This document shows, piece after piece, positions 18,605 to 26,814 of a DNA stretch of 64,000 bases. This DNA comes from Streptosporangium canum (GTDB lineage Bacteria; Actinomycetota; Actinomycetes; Streptosporangiales; Streptosporangiaceae), in assembly GCF_900113865.1 (NCBI RefSeq), contig NZ_FOQY01000005.1, positions 183,388 through 247,387 of the forward strand. The letters run 5' to 3'. The position numbers and the translations under genes were made by a program. Positions within the stretch are counted from its first letter, which is position 1, and every line of letters begins with the position of its first letter. The notes below the pieces were generated by a model. That model ran no database searches, had not been told where the DNA came from, and worked only from the letters and a program-made list of their open reading frames with translations.

Positions 18605-18676
18605 AGCGGAAGACGGGATTCGAACCCGCGACCCTCACCTTGGCAAGGTGATGCTCTACCACTGAGCCACTTCCGC
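18605..18676 (-). tRNA. tRNA-Gly (GCC), copy 1
   Basis: First gene of the minus-strand tRNA operon and base-for-base identical to the tRNA-Gly at 18360-18431, including several flanking bases. Anticodon GCC. The Gly-Cys-Gly-Val order suggests a duplication of Gly within the Gly-Cys-Val cluster common in actinomycetes. Confidence 0.97.
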
Positions 18677-18752
18677 GTGATTCCCGGCGACTCGTCCGGG
18701 GCACGTGAAAACTCTAGCGCCTCCGGAGCGCTGATGTGCGCAAGCCGGGGGC

Positions 18753-20789
18753 CTACCGGGGATCTTCCTGGGAGATCACCTTGACGTCGGCGGCCCGGAC
18801 GAACATGATCCGGTGGCCGAACTGGATCTGGCGGTAACGGACGTCGCCCCTGACGACCCGGTCTCTCGACGGGTCCAGGGCGCCCGACCGGAGGTAGGCG
18901 GCGCGGCTCGTCATGCCGAGGCTGTAGAACTGCCCGGCCGGGAACGAGTACTGCAGGGGGATCAGCTCCTGCCGGGGGACGCCCCGGGGGTAGGCCGACG
19001 CCTCGGGGTAGGCCCTGCCGTACACCTTGACGGAGGCGAGGCCGGGCCGGGGCGTCACCAGGCGGCCGGCGGCGGGCACGGACGTGCGGGCGGTCTCGGG
19101 GTCGTGGAACCACGCCTTCTGCCCGAGATACCAGATGGCCGTCCAGTCGCCCCTGCGTCCGGCGAGCGCGTAGCGCTGGCCGGTGGAGGCGCGGGCCGCG
19201 TGGTCGTAGACGCCGTAGGTGGAGGCGCCCTTGGGGTGCTTGCCGATGTCCTTGACCAGCGGGGCCTGCTCCGAGGGGCGGCTGTACAGCCAGACCGAGG
19301 AGGCGCCCTGCGGGGGGCAGTCGCCGGACTTGGCGCAGCCGGTGAAGCGCGGCTGGTTGAGGGCGTAGTCCGGCCTGATCAGCACCGAGCGGGCGCCGGG
19401 GGCGGCGGAGCCGGTCAGCGGGCTGCCGAGCAGTTCGAAGTAGTGGGCCCAGTCCCAGTAGGGGCCGGGGTCCTGGTGCATGTCCCGCACGCCCTGCGGG
19501 GTGGTGCCCGGCACGTTGTCGTGGCCGATGATGTGCGCCCGGTTCAGCGGCACGTCGTACTTGCGCGCGAGATGGGCGACCAGCGCGGCCGAGGAGCGGT
19601 ACATCGCCTCGGTGTACCAGGCGCCGCCCCTGGCCAGGTAGCCCTCGTGCTCCAGGCCGATGGAGCGGCTGTTGACGTACCAGTTTCCCGCGTGCCAGCC
19701 GATGTCGCTGCCCCGCAGGTGCTGGGCGATGTGGCCGTCGCTGGAGCGCAGCGTGAAGTGCCAGCTCAGGTAGGTGGGGTTGCGGGTCAGCCGGGTTATG
19801 GCGTCGTAGCTGCTCTCCCCGTCGTGGATGACGATGTAGTCGATCCGGCGGGGGCCGTCGTAGCGGTCGTGGTTGCCGTAGTCGCCGTTCTTGAGCCGGC
19901 GGTAGGCGGCCGGCATCCACTCGCAGGAGACGGAGGGCGGGCAGTCGGGGCCGGCGGCGGGGGCGGGGGCGCGGAGCAGCCCGGAGGCGGCGGGCGGCCG
20001 CCGCGGGGACAGGGCCGGGATCGCGGGCAGGACCACCCGCTCGCCGTCGTCGGTCACGCGCGCGGCGCCGGTGCGGATCGTCGCGTAGACCTCGTCGGCG
20101 AAGGACGTCGCCGCCCCGGAGTCCGCCGTGCCCGGATAGCGGGCCACCGCGCCGTACCACCGCGCCGGGTCGGTGCCCGGCGGCTCGCCGATACGCCGCT
20201 GGTGGTCGGCGAGCAGCGCCGCCCCGCCCCGGATGTTGGCCGCCGGGTCCCGGCGCAGCCGTCCGGGGGCGATCCCGGTCAGCTCCGCCGCGCGGTGCAG
20301 GGTGTCCTCGGGTGGGGCCGCGGCGGGGTCCAGGACGACAGGCGGGTGCGGCCGGCTCTCGTCGCCGCGCGGGTCCTCCCCGCCGTGACGGTGGCGACCC
20401 GGGTCGATCCGGCCGTCGACCAGGTGCATGGGGCCGTAGCCCGCCGAGACGCTGGGCAGCCCGTCGTTGGCGTCCCAGCGGGACTCCAGGTAGGAGACCG
20501 CGAGGAGCACGCTCTCCGGCACGCCGTACGTCCGGGCCGCTCGTGCGAAGGCCGCCTGCCTGCTCTCCGGCCTCGCGTACGGCCCGGCGGGAGCCGTCTG
20601 CCCGCTCCCCGGTGTTCCGTACGGCCCGGCGGGGGGCGTCTGCCCGCCGCCCGGCGTCCCGTGCGTCCGGGACGTCCGGGCGGGGGGCGCCTGCCCGCTC
20701 TCCGTCCGCCCGCCGCCCGGTGCCGCGGTGGTGGGCGGGACCAGAGCGGCGACGAGGGCGACGACGGCGATTCCCGGCAGACGGCGCAT
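18753..20789 (-). CDS. Secreted N-acetylmuramoyl-L-alanine amidase (amidase_2) with N-terminal lysozyme-like region
   Basis: This 678-aa exported protein has a signal peptide (VVALVAALVPPTTAAPGG), then 14-residue Gly/Pro repeats (GTPGGGQTPPAGPY type) to about residue 75, then a transglycosylase-like segment (YGVPESVLLAVSYLESRWD). The amidase_2 domain spans about 300-480, with zinc ligands in YIVIHDGESS, HEGY and MHQDPGPYWDW; it would cleave the stem peptide from muramic acid. The C-terminal 200 residues carry repeated SH3-like strands. It may act in wall turnover or recycling. Confidence 0.88.
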   Translation of the reverse strand: MRRLPGIAVVALVAALVPPTTAAPGGGRTESGQAPPARTSRTHGTPGGGQTPPAGPYGTPGSGQTAPAGPYARPESRQAAFARAARTYGVPESVLLAVSYLESRWDANDGLPSVSAGYGPMHLVDGRIDPGRHRHGGEDPRGDESRPHPPVVLDPAAAPPEDTLHRAAELTGIAPGRLRRDPAANIRGGAALLADHQRRIGEPPGTDPARWYGAVARYPGTADSGAATSFADEVYATIRTGAARVTDDGERVVLPAIPALSPRRPPAASGLLRAPAPAAGPDCPPSVSCEWMPAAYRRLKNGDYGNHDRYDGPRRIDYIVIHDGESSYDAITRLTRNPTYLSWHFTLRSSDGHIAQHLRGSDIGWHAGNWYVNSRSIGLEHEGYLARGGAWYTEAMYRSSAALVAHLARKYDVPLNRAHIIGHDNVPGTTPQGVRDMHQDPGPYWDWAHYFELLGSPLTGSAAPGARSVLIRPDYALNQPRFTGCAKSGDCPPQGASSVWLYSRPSEQAPLVKDIGKHPKGASTYGVYDHAARASTGQRYALAGRRGDWTAIWYLGQKAWFHDPETARTSVPAAGRLVTPRPGLASVKVYGRAYPEASAYPRGVPRQELIPLQYSFPAGQFYSLGMTSRAAYLRSGALDPSRDRVVRGDVRYRQIQFGHRIMFVRAADVKVISQEDPR

Positions 20790-20943
20790 GGTGGTCCCTC
20801 CCGACCGGACGACTACTCAGAGTTATGTCCGATTGCCGACTGTCTCACGACTGGAGGTGCTTGGGGCCGACTGGGGCAATCCTTGCCCGAAATCGGGCAG
20901 AAAACTTGGTGAAGGCCGCCGATGGTGCGTATGGTCCTGCTCT

Positions 20944-21219
20944 GTGTCCACGGCATGGCATCCGCATGAGGATCTGATTACCCACCTGACCCGGACGAGC
21001 GCGCTCGGCCCGGGCGAGGCGGCGCGGGTGGTGGCGGACGTGCTGGCCTACTTCTCCGAGCCCGTCGAGGAGTTCGTCCGGCGGCGTCACGCCGAACTCA
21101 AGACCAGGGGACTGGTCAACGACGAGATCTTCCCCCGGATCGCCGCCGAGATCCCGTCTCGCCGTGTCGCGGCACCTGAACTCTCCCTGCGCCAGCTGCG
21201 CCGGATCGTCTACGGGTAA
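20944..21219 (+). CDS. Small conserved-looking helical protein upstream of glmS
   Basis: From GTG 20944 this encodes 91 aa, mainly helical and charged (EAARVVADVLAYFSEPVEEF, RRRHAELKTRGLVNDEIF). No domain is recognised. It ends 11 bp before the glmS start, so cotranscription is likely and a role in amino-sugar supply or its control is possible but unproven. Longer upstream extensions of the frame read through non-coding-looking sequence. Confidence 0.75.
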   Translation: MSTAWHPHEDLITHLTRTSALGPGEAARVVADVLAYFSEPVEEFVRRRHAELKTRGLVNDEIFPRIAAEIPSRRVAAPELSLRQLRRIVYG

Positions 21220-21230
21220 GGAGCGGTTAG

Positions 21231-23051
21231 ATGTGCGGAATCGTGGCTTATGTAGGGCCCAAGGATGCGGCGCCGATCCTGCTGGAGGGCCTGCAGCGCC
21301 TTGAGTACCGGGGCTACGACTCGGCCGGCGTGGTGGTCTCCAACAAGGGCCTGAAGATGCGCAAGGTCAAGGGCCGGGTGGCCGACCTGGCGGCGGTCGT
21401 GCCGGCCCGGTTCAAGGGAGGGCTGGGCATCGGGCACACCCGGTGGGCCACCCACGGGGCGCCCAGCGACGTCAATGCCCACCCCCACCTGTCCACCGAC
21501 GAGCGCATCGCCGTCGTGCACAACGGCATCATCGAGAACGCCGACGAGCTGCGCGCCAAGCTGGAGGCCGACGGCGCGGTCTTCCTGTCCGAGACCGACA
21601 CCGAGGTGCTGTCGCACCTGATCGCCCGCACCGTCGTGGAGGCCGACTCCCTGGAGGAGGCCGTCCGGGCGGCGCTGAAGCGGATCGTGGGCACCTACGG
21701 CATCGCGGTGATCGACGCTCAGCGGCCGGGCGAGGTGGTGGTGGCCCGCAACGGCAGCCCGATCGTGCTGGGCATCGGCGAGAAGGAGATGTTCGCCGCC
21801 TCCGACGTGGCCGCGCTGGTCCGCTACACCCGCCAGGTGGTCCACCTGGAGGACGGCGAGCTGGCGGTACTGAAGGCCGACGGGTTCAGCACCTTCGCCG
21901 GCGACGCGAGGCCGACCGCCAAGGAGCCGCTGACCGTCGACTGGGACGCCGGGCACTACGACACCGGTGGCTACGAGCACTACCTGCTCAAGGAGATCTC
22001 CGAGCAGCCCGAGACCGTGGCCCGGACGCTGCGCGGGCGGCTGGACGACCGCTTCCACATCGCCCACCTGGGCGGCCTCAACATGGACGCGCGCGAGACC
22101 CGGTCGTTCCGCCGCGTGAAGATCATCGGCTGCGGCTCCGCCTACTACTCGGGCCAGATCGGCGCCCAGCTCATCGAGGAGCTGGCGCGGATCCCGGCCG
22201 ACGCCGAGCCGGCCAGCGAGTTCCGCTACCGCAGCCCGGTCGTGGAGCCCGACACCCTCTACGTGGCGATCAGCCAGTCGGGGGAGACCTACGACACCCT
22301 CGCCGCCGTCCAGGAGCTCAAGCGCAAGGGCGGCCGGGTGCTCGGCATCGTCAACACCGTCGGCAGCGCCATCGCCCGCGAGTGCGACGGCGGTGTCTAC
22401 CTGCACGCCGGCCCGGAGGTCTCGGTGGCGAGCACGAAGGCGTTCACCTCGACCGCGGTGGCCTTCGCGCTGCTGGCGCTGCACCTGGGCCGGGTGCGCG
22501 ACCTGTCCCCGGCCGACGGTCGCCGCATCTGCGAGGGCCTGCGCCGGCTGCCCGGCCAGATCAAGGAGATCCTCGCGCTGGAGCCGCAGATCGAGGAGCT
22601 CGCGCGCAAGTACGCCGACTCGCCGAGCATGATGTTCGTCGGCCGGGTCCGGGGCTACCCGGTGGCGCGCGAGGGCGCGCAGAAGCTCAAGGAGATCTCC
22701 TATGTGCACGCCGAGGCCTACCCGGCCAGCGAGCTCAAGCACGGGCCGCTGGCGCTGATCGGCCCGGAGATGCCGACCGTGGCGATCGTCCCCGACGATG
22801 AGCTGCTGGACAAGAACCTCACCACGCTGGGCGAGATCCGCGCGCGCGGCGGCCGGGTGCTCATGGTCGGCCACCGTACGGCCGATCCCAAGCTGGCCGA
22901 CGACTGCGTCGTGGTGCCCAGGAACGAGACGGAGCTGGACCCGATCCTGCTGTCGATCCCGCTCCAGCTCCTGGCCTACCACGCCGCGGTGGCGCTGGGG
23001 CGTGATGTGGACAAGCCTCGCAATCTGGCTAAGAGCGTCACCGTGGAGTAA
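21231..23051 (+). CDS. glmS: Glutamine-fructose-6-phosphate aminotransferase (isomerizing)
   Basis: This 606-aa enzyme makes glucosamine-6-phosphate from fructose-6-phosphate and glutamine, the first step to UDP-GlcNAc and peptidoglycan. The N-terminal glutaminase domain begins MCGIVAYVG with nucleophile Cys2; two SIS sugar-isomerase domains follow (GCGSAYYSGQIGAQL, SQSGETYDTL, STKAFTSTAVAF), and the C-terminal KSVTVE is the family signature. A good ribosome site (AAGGAG) precedes the ATG. No glmS ribozyme is seen upstream, as expected outside Firmicutes. Confidence 0.98.
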   Translation: MCGIVAYVGPKDAAPILLEGLQRLEYRGYDSAGVVVSNKGLKMRKVKGRVADLAAVVPARFKGGLGIGHTRWATHGAPSDVNAHPHLSTDERIAVVHNGIIENADELRAKLEADGAVFLSETDTEVLSHLIARTVVEADSLEEAVRAALKRIVGTYGIAVIDAQRPGEVVVARNGSPIVLGIGEKEMFAASDVAALVRYTRQVVHLEDGELAVLKADGFSTFAGDARPTAKEPLTVDWDAGHYDTGGYEHYLLKEISEQPETVARTLRGRLDDRFHIAHLGGLNMDARETRSFRRVKIIGCGSAYYSGQIGAQLIEELARIPADAEPASEFRYRSPVVEPDTLYVAISQSGETYDTLAAVQELKRKGGRVLGIVNTVGSAIARECDGGVYLHAGPEVSVASTKAFTSTAVAFALLALHLGRVRDLSPADGRRICEGLRRLPGQIKEILALEPQIEELARKYADSPSMMFVGRVRGYPVAREGAQKLKEISYVHAEAYPASELKHGPLALIGPEMPTVAIVPDDELLDKNLTTLGEIRARGGRVLMVGHRTADPKLADDCVVVPRNETELDPILLSIPLQLLAYHAAVALGRDVDKPRNLAKSVTVE

Positions 23052-23166
23052 TCCGGTTCCTGAACCCTCGATCCCTGTCGGATGACGGTAAGACCCCCCA
23101 ATGTGTAACAGAAAGTGACGCATCTATAACCTGGGGTATTGGGGGTTCTTGGGGGAAGGGGCGCTT

Positions 23167-24195
23167 ATGCACCGTAGGCGGTTCTTTGTGCTCGCCCTGG
23201 GGGTCATGGTCGCCGGCGGCTGCGGCGGGACGGGAGACTCCCGGCTGCCGCTGGCGGGCCGGCTGACCGTCGTCGCGCCCGCCGCGCGCGGGCAGGGCTG
23301 GGACCGGGCCGCGCGTGCGCTGGTCGCGGTCCTGACCGGGGACAGGCTGGCGCGGACGGCCGAGGTGAGCAACTATCCGGGCGGCCTGGGCGCCGCCGCG
23401 CTGGGGGCGTTCGCCGCCGCCCGCGAGCCCTTCACCCGCGAGGGCAGGCTGCTCCTCACCGGGATGCCGATGGTGGCGGGGGCGGAGATCGCCAACGCCG
23501 CCTCGGTGGTGGAGTCCACCACCCCGCTGGCCCGCATGGTCGGCGACTGGGCGGCCCTGGTCGTCCCGGCGGGCTCCCGCCTGCGCGCCTTCGAGGACTT
23601 CGCCGCGGTGCTCCGCCGCGACCCGGCAGGGCTGGCGGTGGGCGGCCGGATGGAGGGCGGCTCCGACCACGTGCTCTACGGCATGATCGGCAAGTGTCTC
23701 GGCGTGGACACCCGGCTGCTGGACTACGCCGGCTACTCCAGCGGGACCGAGGCGGCCCAGGCGCTCCACGACGGCCGGGTGGCCGCGCTGCTGGGCTCGG
23801 CCCGCTCCTTCGTGCCCGAGATCGCCGAGGGCCGCCTGCGGCCGCTGGTGGTCTCCTCCGCCGAACGGATCGACGGGATCGACGCCCCGACGCTGATGGA
23901 GCTGGACATCCGCCTGGAGTACACCGACTGGTGCGGCGTGCTCGGCCCTCGCGGCATGAGCTCCGAGGACAGGGACGTGGCCGTCGCCCTGTGCGACCGC
24001 GTCGACGCCTCGTCCCGCTGGCGGGCCATCTGCGCGGCCAACGGCTGGAACCGGGTCTACCTGAGCGGGGACGACTTTCGCCAGTGGCTCGTCACCGAGA
24101 CCCGCCGCACCCGGGAAGTGCTCAATGAGCTCGGGTTGCTGAGCACTTTCGCCACAAGCTGTTGGGGTAGTTGCGTCCAACGGCCCTACATGTAG
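23167..24195 (+). CDS. TctC-like tripartite tricarboxylate-type substrate-binding lipoprotein
   Basis: This 342-aa protein has a lipoprotein signal peptide with lipobox VAGGCGG and a periplasmic-binding fold of the TctC/Bug family (LTVVAPAARGQGWDR, SNYPGGLGAAALGAF, DYAGYSSGTEAAQAL). It would bind a carboxylate-like solute outside the membrane. No TctA/TctB membrane partners lie nearby, so it is an orphan. The ATG at 23167 has a purine-rich ribosome site. Its last ~15 codons overlap the NrdR-like boxes and promoter of nrdA. Confidence 0.85.
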   Translation: MHRRRFFVLALGVMVAGGCGGTGDSRLPLAGRLTVVAPAARGQGWDRAARALVAVLTGDRLARTAEVSNYPGGLGAAALGAFAAAREPFTREGRLLLTGMPMVAGAEIANAASVVESTTPLARMVGDWAALVVPAGSRLRAFEDFAAVLRRDPAGLAVGGRMEGGSDHVLYGMIGKCLGVDTRLLDYAGYSSGTEAAQALHDGRVAALLGSARSFVPEIAEGRLRPLVVSSAERIDGIDAPTLMELDIRLEYTDWCGVLGPRGMSSEDRDVAVALCDRVDASSRWRAICAANGWNRVYLSGDDFRQWLVTETRRTREVLNELGLLSTFATSCWGSCVQRPYM

Positions 24196-24198
24196 GAT
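24152..24198 (+). promoter_or_regulatory. Tandem NrdR-box-like palindromes and promoter of nrdAB
   Basis: Box 1 (24152-24167) has the core CAAGCTGTTG; box 2 (24183-24198) has CTACATGTAG inside CCTACATGTAGG. Both match the NrdR consensus core CWAtATaTWG at most positions, and their centres are 31 bp apart (three helical turns), the spacing known for functional NrdR sites. A promoter-like TTGCGT (24171), 16-bp spacer and TAGGAT (24193) lies between and under them, so bound NrdR would block it. Box 2 covers the stop codon of the tctC-like gene. Confidence 0.75.
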
Positions 24199-24204
24199 CC
24201 TGCT

Positions 24205-24388
24205 CGTTGCTGGTTCGCCCCTCGGGGGCGAGGCAAGAGGGAACCCGGTGAGATTCCGGGACTGCCCCGCAGCGGTGAACGGGAACGACCGCCGTCATGA
24301 GAGCACTGGGTGCAGTCTGCCTGGGAAGCGACGGCCAGTAGGCATGTGCGAGGCGCCCGTGAGTCCGAAGACCTGCCGGCGACGTGTG
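24205..24388 (+). ncRNA. Cobalamin (B12) riboswitch
   Basis: The conserved cobalamin-aptamer blocks are all present in order: GGTGAGATTCCGGGACTGCC, then CCCGCAGCGGTGAAC, a variable arm, and the B12 box AGTCCGAAGACCTGCC at the 3' side. It lies in the leader of nrdA. In Streptomyces a B12 riboswitch shuts off the class Ia nrdAB operon when cobalamin is available for the class II enzyme, and the same logic is expected here. Confidence 0.95.
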
Positions 24389-24504
24389 GAAGAGGGAGCC
24401 GAACCGGGCACCGGGGGACGCGTGAGCGGCCCGACGCGTGCCAGGCGAGGCGGACTCGACCACGGAAGCTGTCCAGGGCCTCGAGGGAGGGCTCGCGGAA
24501 TGAG

Positions 24505-24528
24505 GCGGTCCGGCATGCCCGGAACCGC
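24505..24528 (+). terminator. Leader hairpin, possible riboswitch expression platform
   Basis: GCGGTCCGG and CCGGAACCGC form a stem with one bulge in the 205-nt leader between the aptamer and the nrdA start. No T-run follows, so it could be a Rho-type or GC-only terminator or a simple stem. The competing anti-terminator was not worked out. Confidence 0.45.
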
Positions 24529-24593
24529 TCTCGCTCGCGTGCGTCCTTCCGGTGAGAGCCGTACGGGGAATTCGAGCGCGCGAGGGGTAGTAC

Positions 24594-26789
24594 GTGACAC
24601 AGACCTTGGTCGACGTCGCAGGGGAGACCGGCGACGGCCCGGTCGACCGCCGGTTGGCCATCGAGGAGGCCGCCGCCCGGGTGATCACCGATCCGGAGAA
24701 CTCCAGGATCGCCGCCGGGCTGCTGGCGGAGCTGATCGCCGACGAGGCGGCCGGGCACGGGGTCCGGACCTTCTCCGAGTCCGTCGCCGCCACCCACGCG
24801 GCCGGGCTCGTCCAGGACGGGCTGGCCGCGTTCGTGGCCGCCCACGCCGCGGAGCTGGACGCGTTGGTGTCGCAGGAGGCCGACGGCCGGTTCGAGTACT
24901 TCGGGCTGCGCACGGTCTACGACCGCTACCTGCTGCGCCACCCGCGGACCCGCAAGGTCCTGGAGCGCCCGCAGCACTTCTTCCTCCGGGTGGCCTGCGG
25001 CCTGTCGGAGACGGTCGAAGAGGCGGCCGAGCTGTACGCGCTCATGTCCACCCTGTCCTACCTGCCCAGCTCGCCCACCCTGTTCAACTCCGGCTCGCGC
25101 AGGCCCCAGCTCTCCTCCTGCTTCCTGCTCGACTCGCCCCGGGACGAGCTGGAGGCGATCTACGAGCGCTACGGGCAGGTCGCGCGGCTGTCGAAGTACG
25201 CCGGGGGGATCGGCATCGCCTGGACCCGGGTGCGCTCGCGGGGCTCGCTGATCCGGGGCACCAACGGCCACTCCAACGGCATCGTGCCGTGGCTGCGCAC
25301 GCTGGACTCCAGCGTCGCCGCGGTCAACCAGGGCGGCCGCCGCAAGGGCGCGGCCTGCGTCTACCTGGAGTCCTGGCACGCCGACGTCGAGGAGTTCCTC
25401 GAACTGCGCGACAACACCGGCGAGGAGGCCCGCCGTACCCATAACCTGAACCTGGCCAACTGGATCCCCGACGAGTTCATGCGCCGGGTCGAGGCCGACG
25501 GCGTGTGGTCGCTGTTCGACCCCAAGGAGGTCCCGCACCTCACCGACCTGTACGGCGCCGCGTTCGAGGAGGCCTACCGGGCCGCCGAGGCCGAGGGCCG
25601 CTACGTCAAGCAGATCCCGGCGCGCTCCCTGTACGGCCGGATGATGCGGACCCTCGCCCAGACCGGCAACGGCTGGATGACCTTCAAGGACGCGGCCAAC
25701 CGGACCTCCAACCAGACGGCCCGCCCCGAGAACGTCATCCACCTGTCGAACCTGTGCACCGAGATCCTCGAGGTCACCAACGACGCCGAGACGGCCGTCT
25801 GCAACCTCGGCTCGATCAACCTCGCCGCCCACCTGGACGGCCGGGACATCGACTGGGCGCGGCTGCGCCGCACGGTCCGCACCGCCGTGCGGTTCCTGGA
25901 CCGGACCATCGACCTGGGCTTCTACCCGACCGGGGAGGCCGAGACCGCCAACAGGAAGTGGCGGCCGATCGGCCTGGGCGTGATGGGCCTGGCGGACGTG
26001 CTCTTCGCGCTGCGGCTGCCGTTCGACTCCCCGCAGGCCCTGGAGCTGTCCACCCGGATCTCCGAGGAGATCGCGCTGGCGGCCTACCGCACCTCCTCCG
26101 ACCTGGCCGTCGAGCGGGGCCGTCACCCCTCCTACGACGACACCCGGGCCGCCGCCGGCGTGCTCCACCCCGACCACTACGGGGCCGCGAGGTCGCCGGA
26201 GTGGGCGGAGCTCAGGGACAGGATCGCCGGGACCGGCCTGCGCAACTCGCTGATGATCGCGATCGCGCCCACGGCCACCATCGCCTCCATCGCCGGCTGT
26301 TATGAGTGCATCGAGCCCCAGGTCTCCAACATCTTCAAGCGCGAGACCCTGTCGGGGGAGTTCCTCCAGGTCAACCGCTACCTGGTCCGCGACCTGCAGG
26401 CCCGGGGCCTGTGGACCCCGCAGATCCGGGACGCGATCAAGCGGGCCGACGGCTCGATCCAGGACGTCCCCGGCATGCCGGAGGACCTCAAGGCCCTCTA
26501 CCGGACCGCCTGGGAGCTGCCGCAGAAGGCGCTGATCGACCTGGCCGCGGCGCGCACGCCGTACATCGACCAGTCGCAGTCGCTGAACCTCTTCATGGCC
26601 ACGCCGACCATCGGCAAGCTCTCCTCGATGTATGCCTACGCGTGGAAGTCCGGCCTCAAGACCACCTACTACCTGCGCTCGCGGCCGGCGACCCGGATCG
26701 CGCAGACCACCGTGGCCCAGGCCGTGCCCGATCCCGACGCCGTCGCGTGCTCCCTGGAGAACCCCGAGTACTGCGACGCCTGCCAGTAG
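24594..26789 (+). CDS. nrdA: Class I ribonucleotide-diphosphate reductase, alpha subunit
   Basis: This 731-aa enzyme reduces ribonucleotides to deoxyribonucleotides with the NrdB radical partner. Motifs include PSSPTLFNSGS with a following active-site Cys (QLSSCFLL), NLCTEI, the second redox Cys in AVCNLGSIN, and IAIAPTATIASIAG. A C-terminal CDAC pair would accept electrons from thioredoxin. I see no clear N-terminal ATP-cone motif, so allosteric activity control may be absent. It starts at GTG 24594 after a GAGGGG ribosome site. Its leader holds NrdR-like boxes and a B12 riboswitch; nrdB follows 25 bp later. Confidence 0.96.
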   Translation: MTQTLVDVAGETGDGPVDRRLAIEEAAARVITDPENSRIAAGLLAELIADEAAGHGVRTFSESVAATHAAGLVQDGLAAFVAAHAAELDALVSQEADGRFEYFGLRTVYDRYLLRHPRTRKVLERPQHFFLRVACGLSETVEEAAELYALMSTLSYLPSSPTLFNSGSRRPQLSSCFLLDSPRDELEAIYERYGQVARLSKYAGGIGIAWTRVRSRGSLIRGTNGHSNGIVPWLRTLDSSVAAVNQGGRRKGAACVYLESWHADVEEFLELRDNTGEEARRTHNLNLANWIPDEFMRRVEADGVWSLFDPKEVPHLTDLYGAAFEEAYRAAEAEGRYVKQIPARSLYGRMMRTLAQTGNGWMTFKDAANRTSNQTARPENVIHLSNLCTEILEVTNDAETAVCNLGSINLAAHLDGRDIDWARLRRTVRTAVRFLDRTIDLGFYPTGEAETANRKWRPIGLGVMGLADVLFALRLPFDSPQALELSTRISEEIALAAYRTSSDLAVERGRHPSYDDTRAAAGVLHPDHYGAARSPEWAELRDRIAGTGLRNSLMIAIAPTATIASIAGCYECIEPQVSNIFKRETLSGEFLQVNRYLVRDLQARGLWTPQIRDAIKRADGSIQDVPGMPEDLKALYRTAWELPQKALIDLAAARTPYIDQSQSLNLFMATPTIGKLSSMYAYAWKSGLKTTYYLRSRPATRIAQTTVAQAVPDPDAVACSLENPEYCDACQ

Positions 26790-26814
26790 CCGCTTCTCCG
26801 AAAGGCTTTCCCTG

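Noticed and set aside
21090-21231. A glmS ribozyme upstream of glmS
   Set aside because: The expected core is missing, and the space is filled by a coding frame ending 11 bp before glmS.
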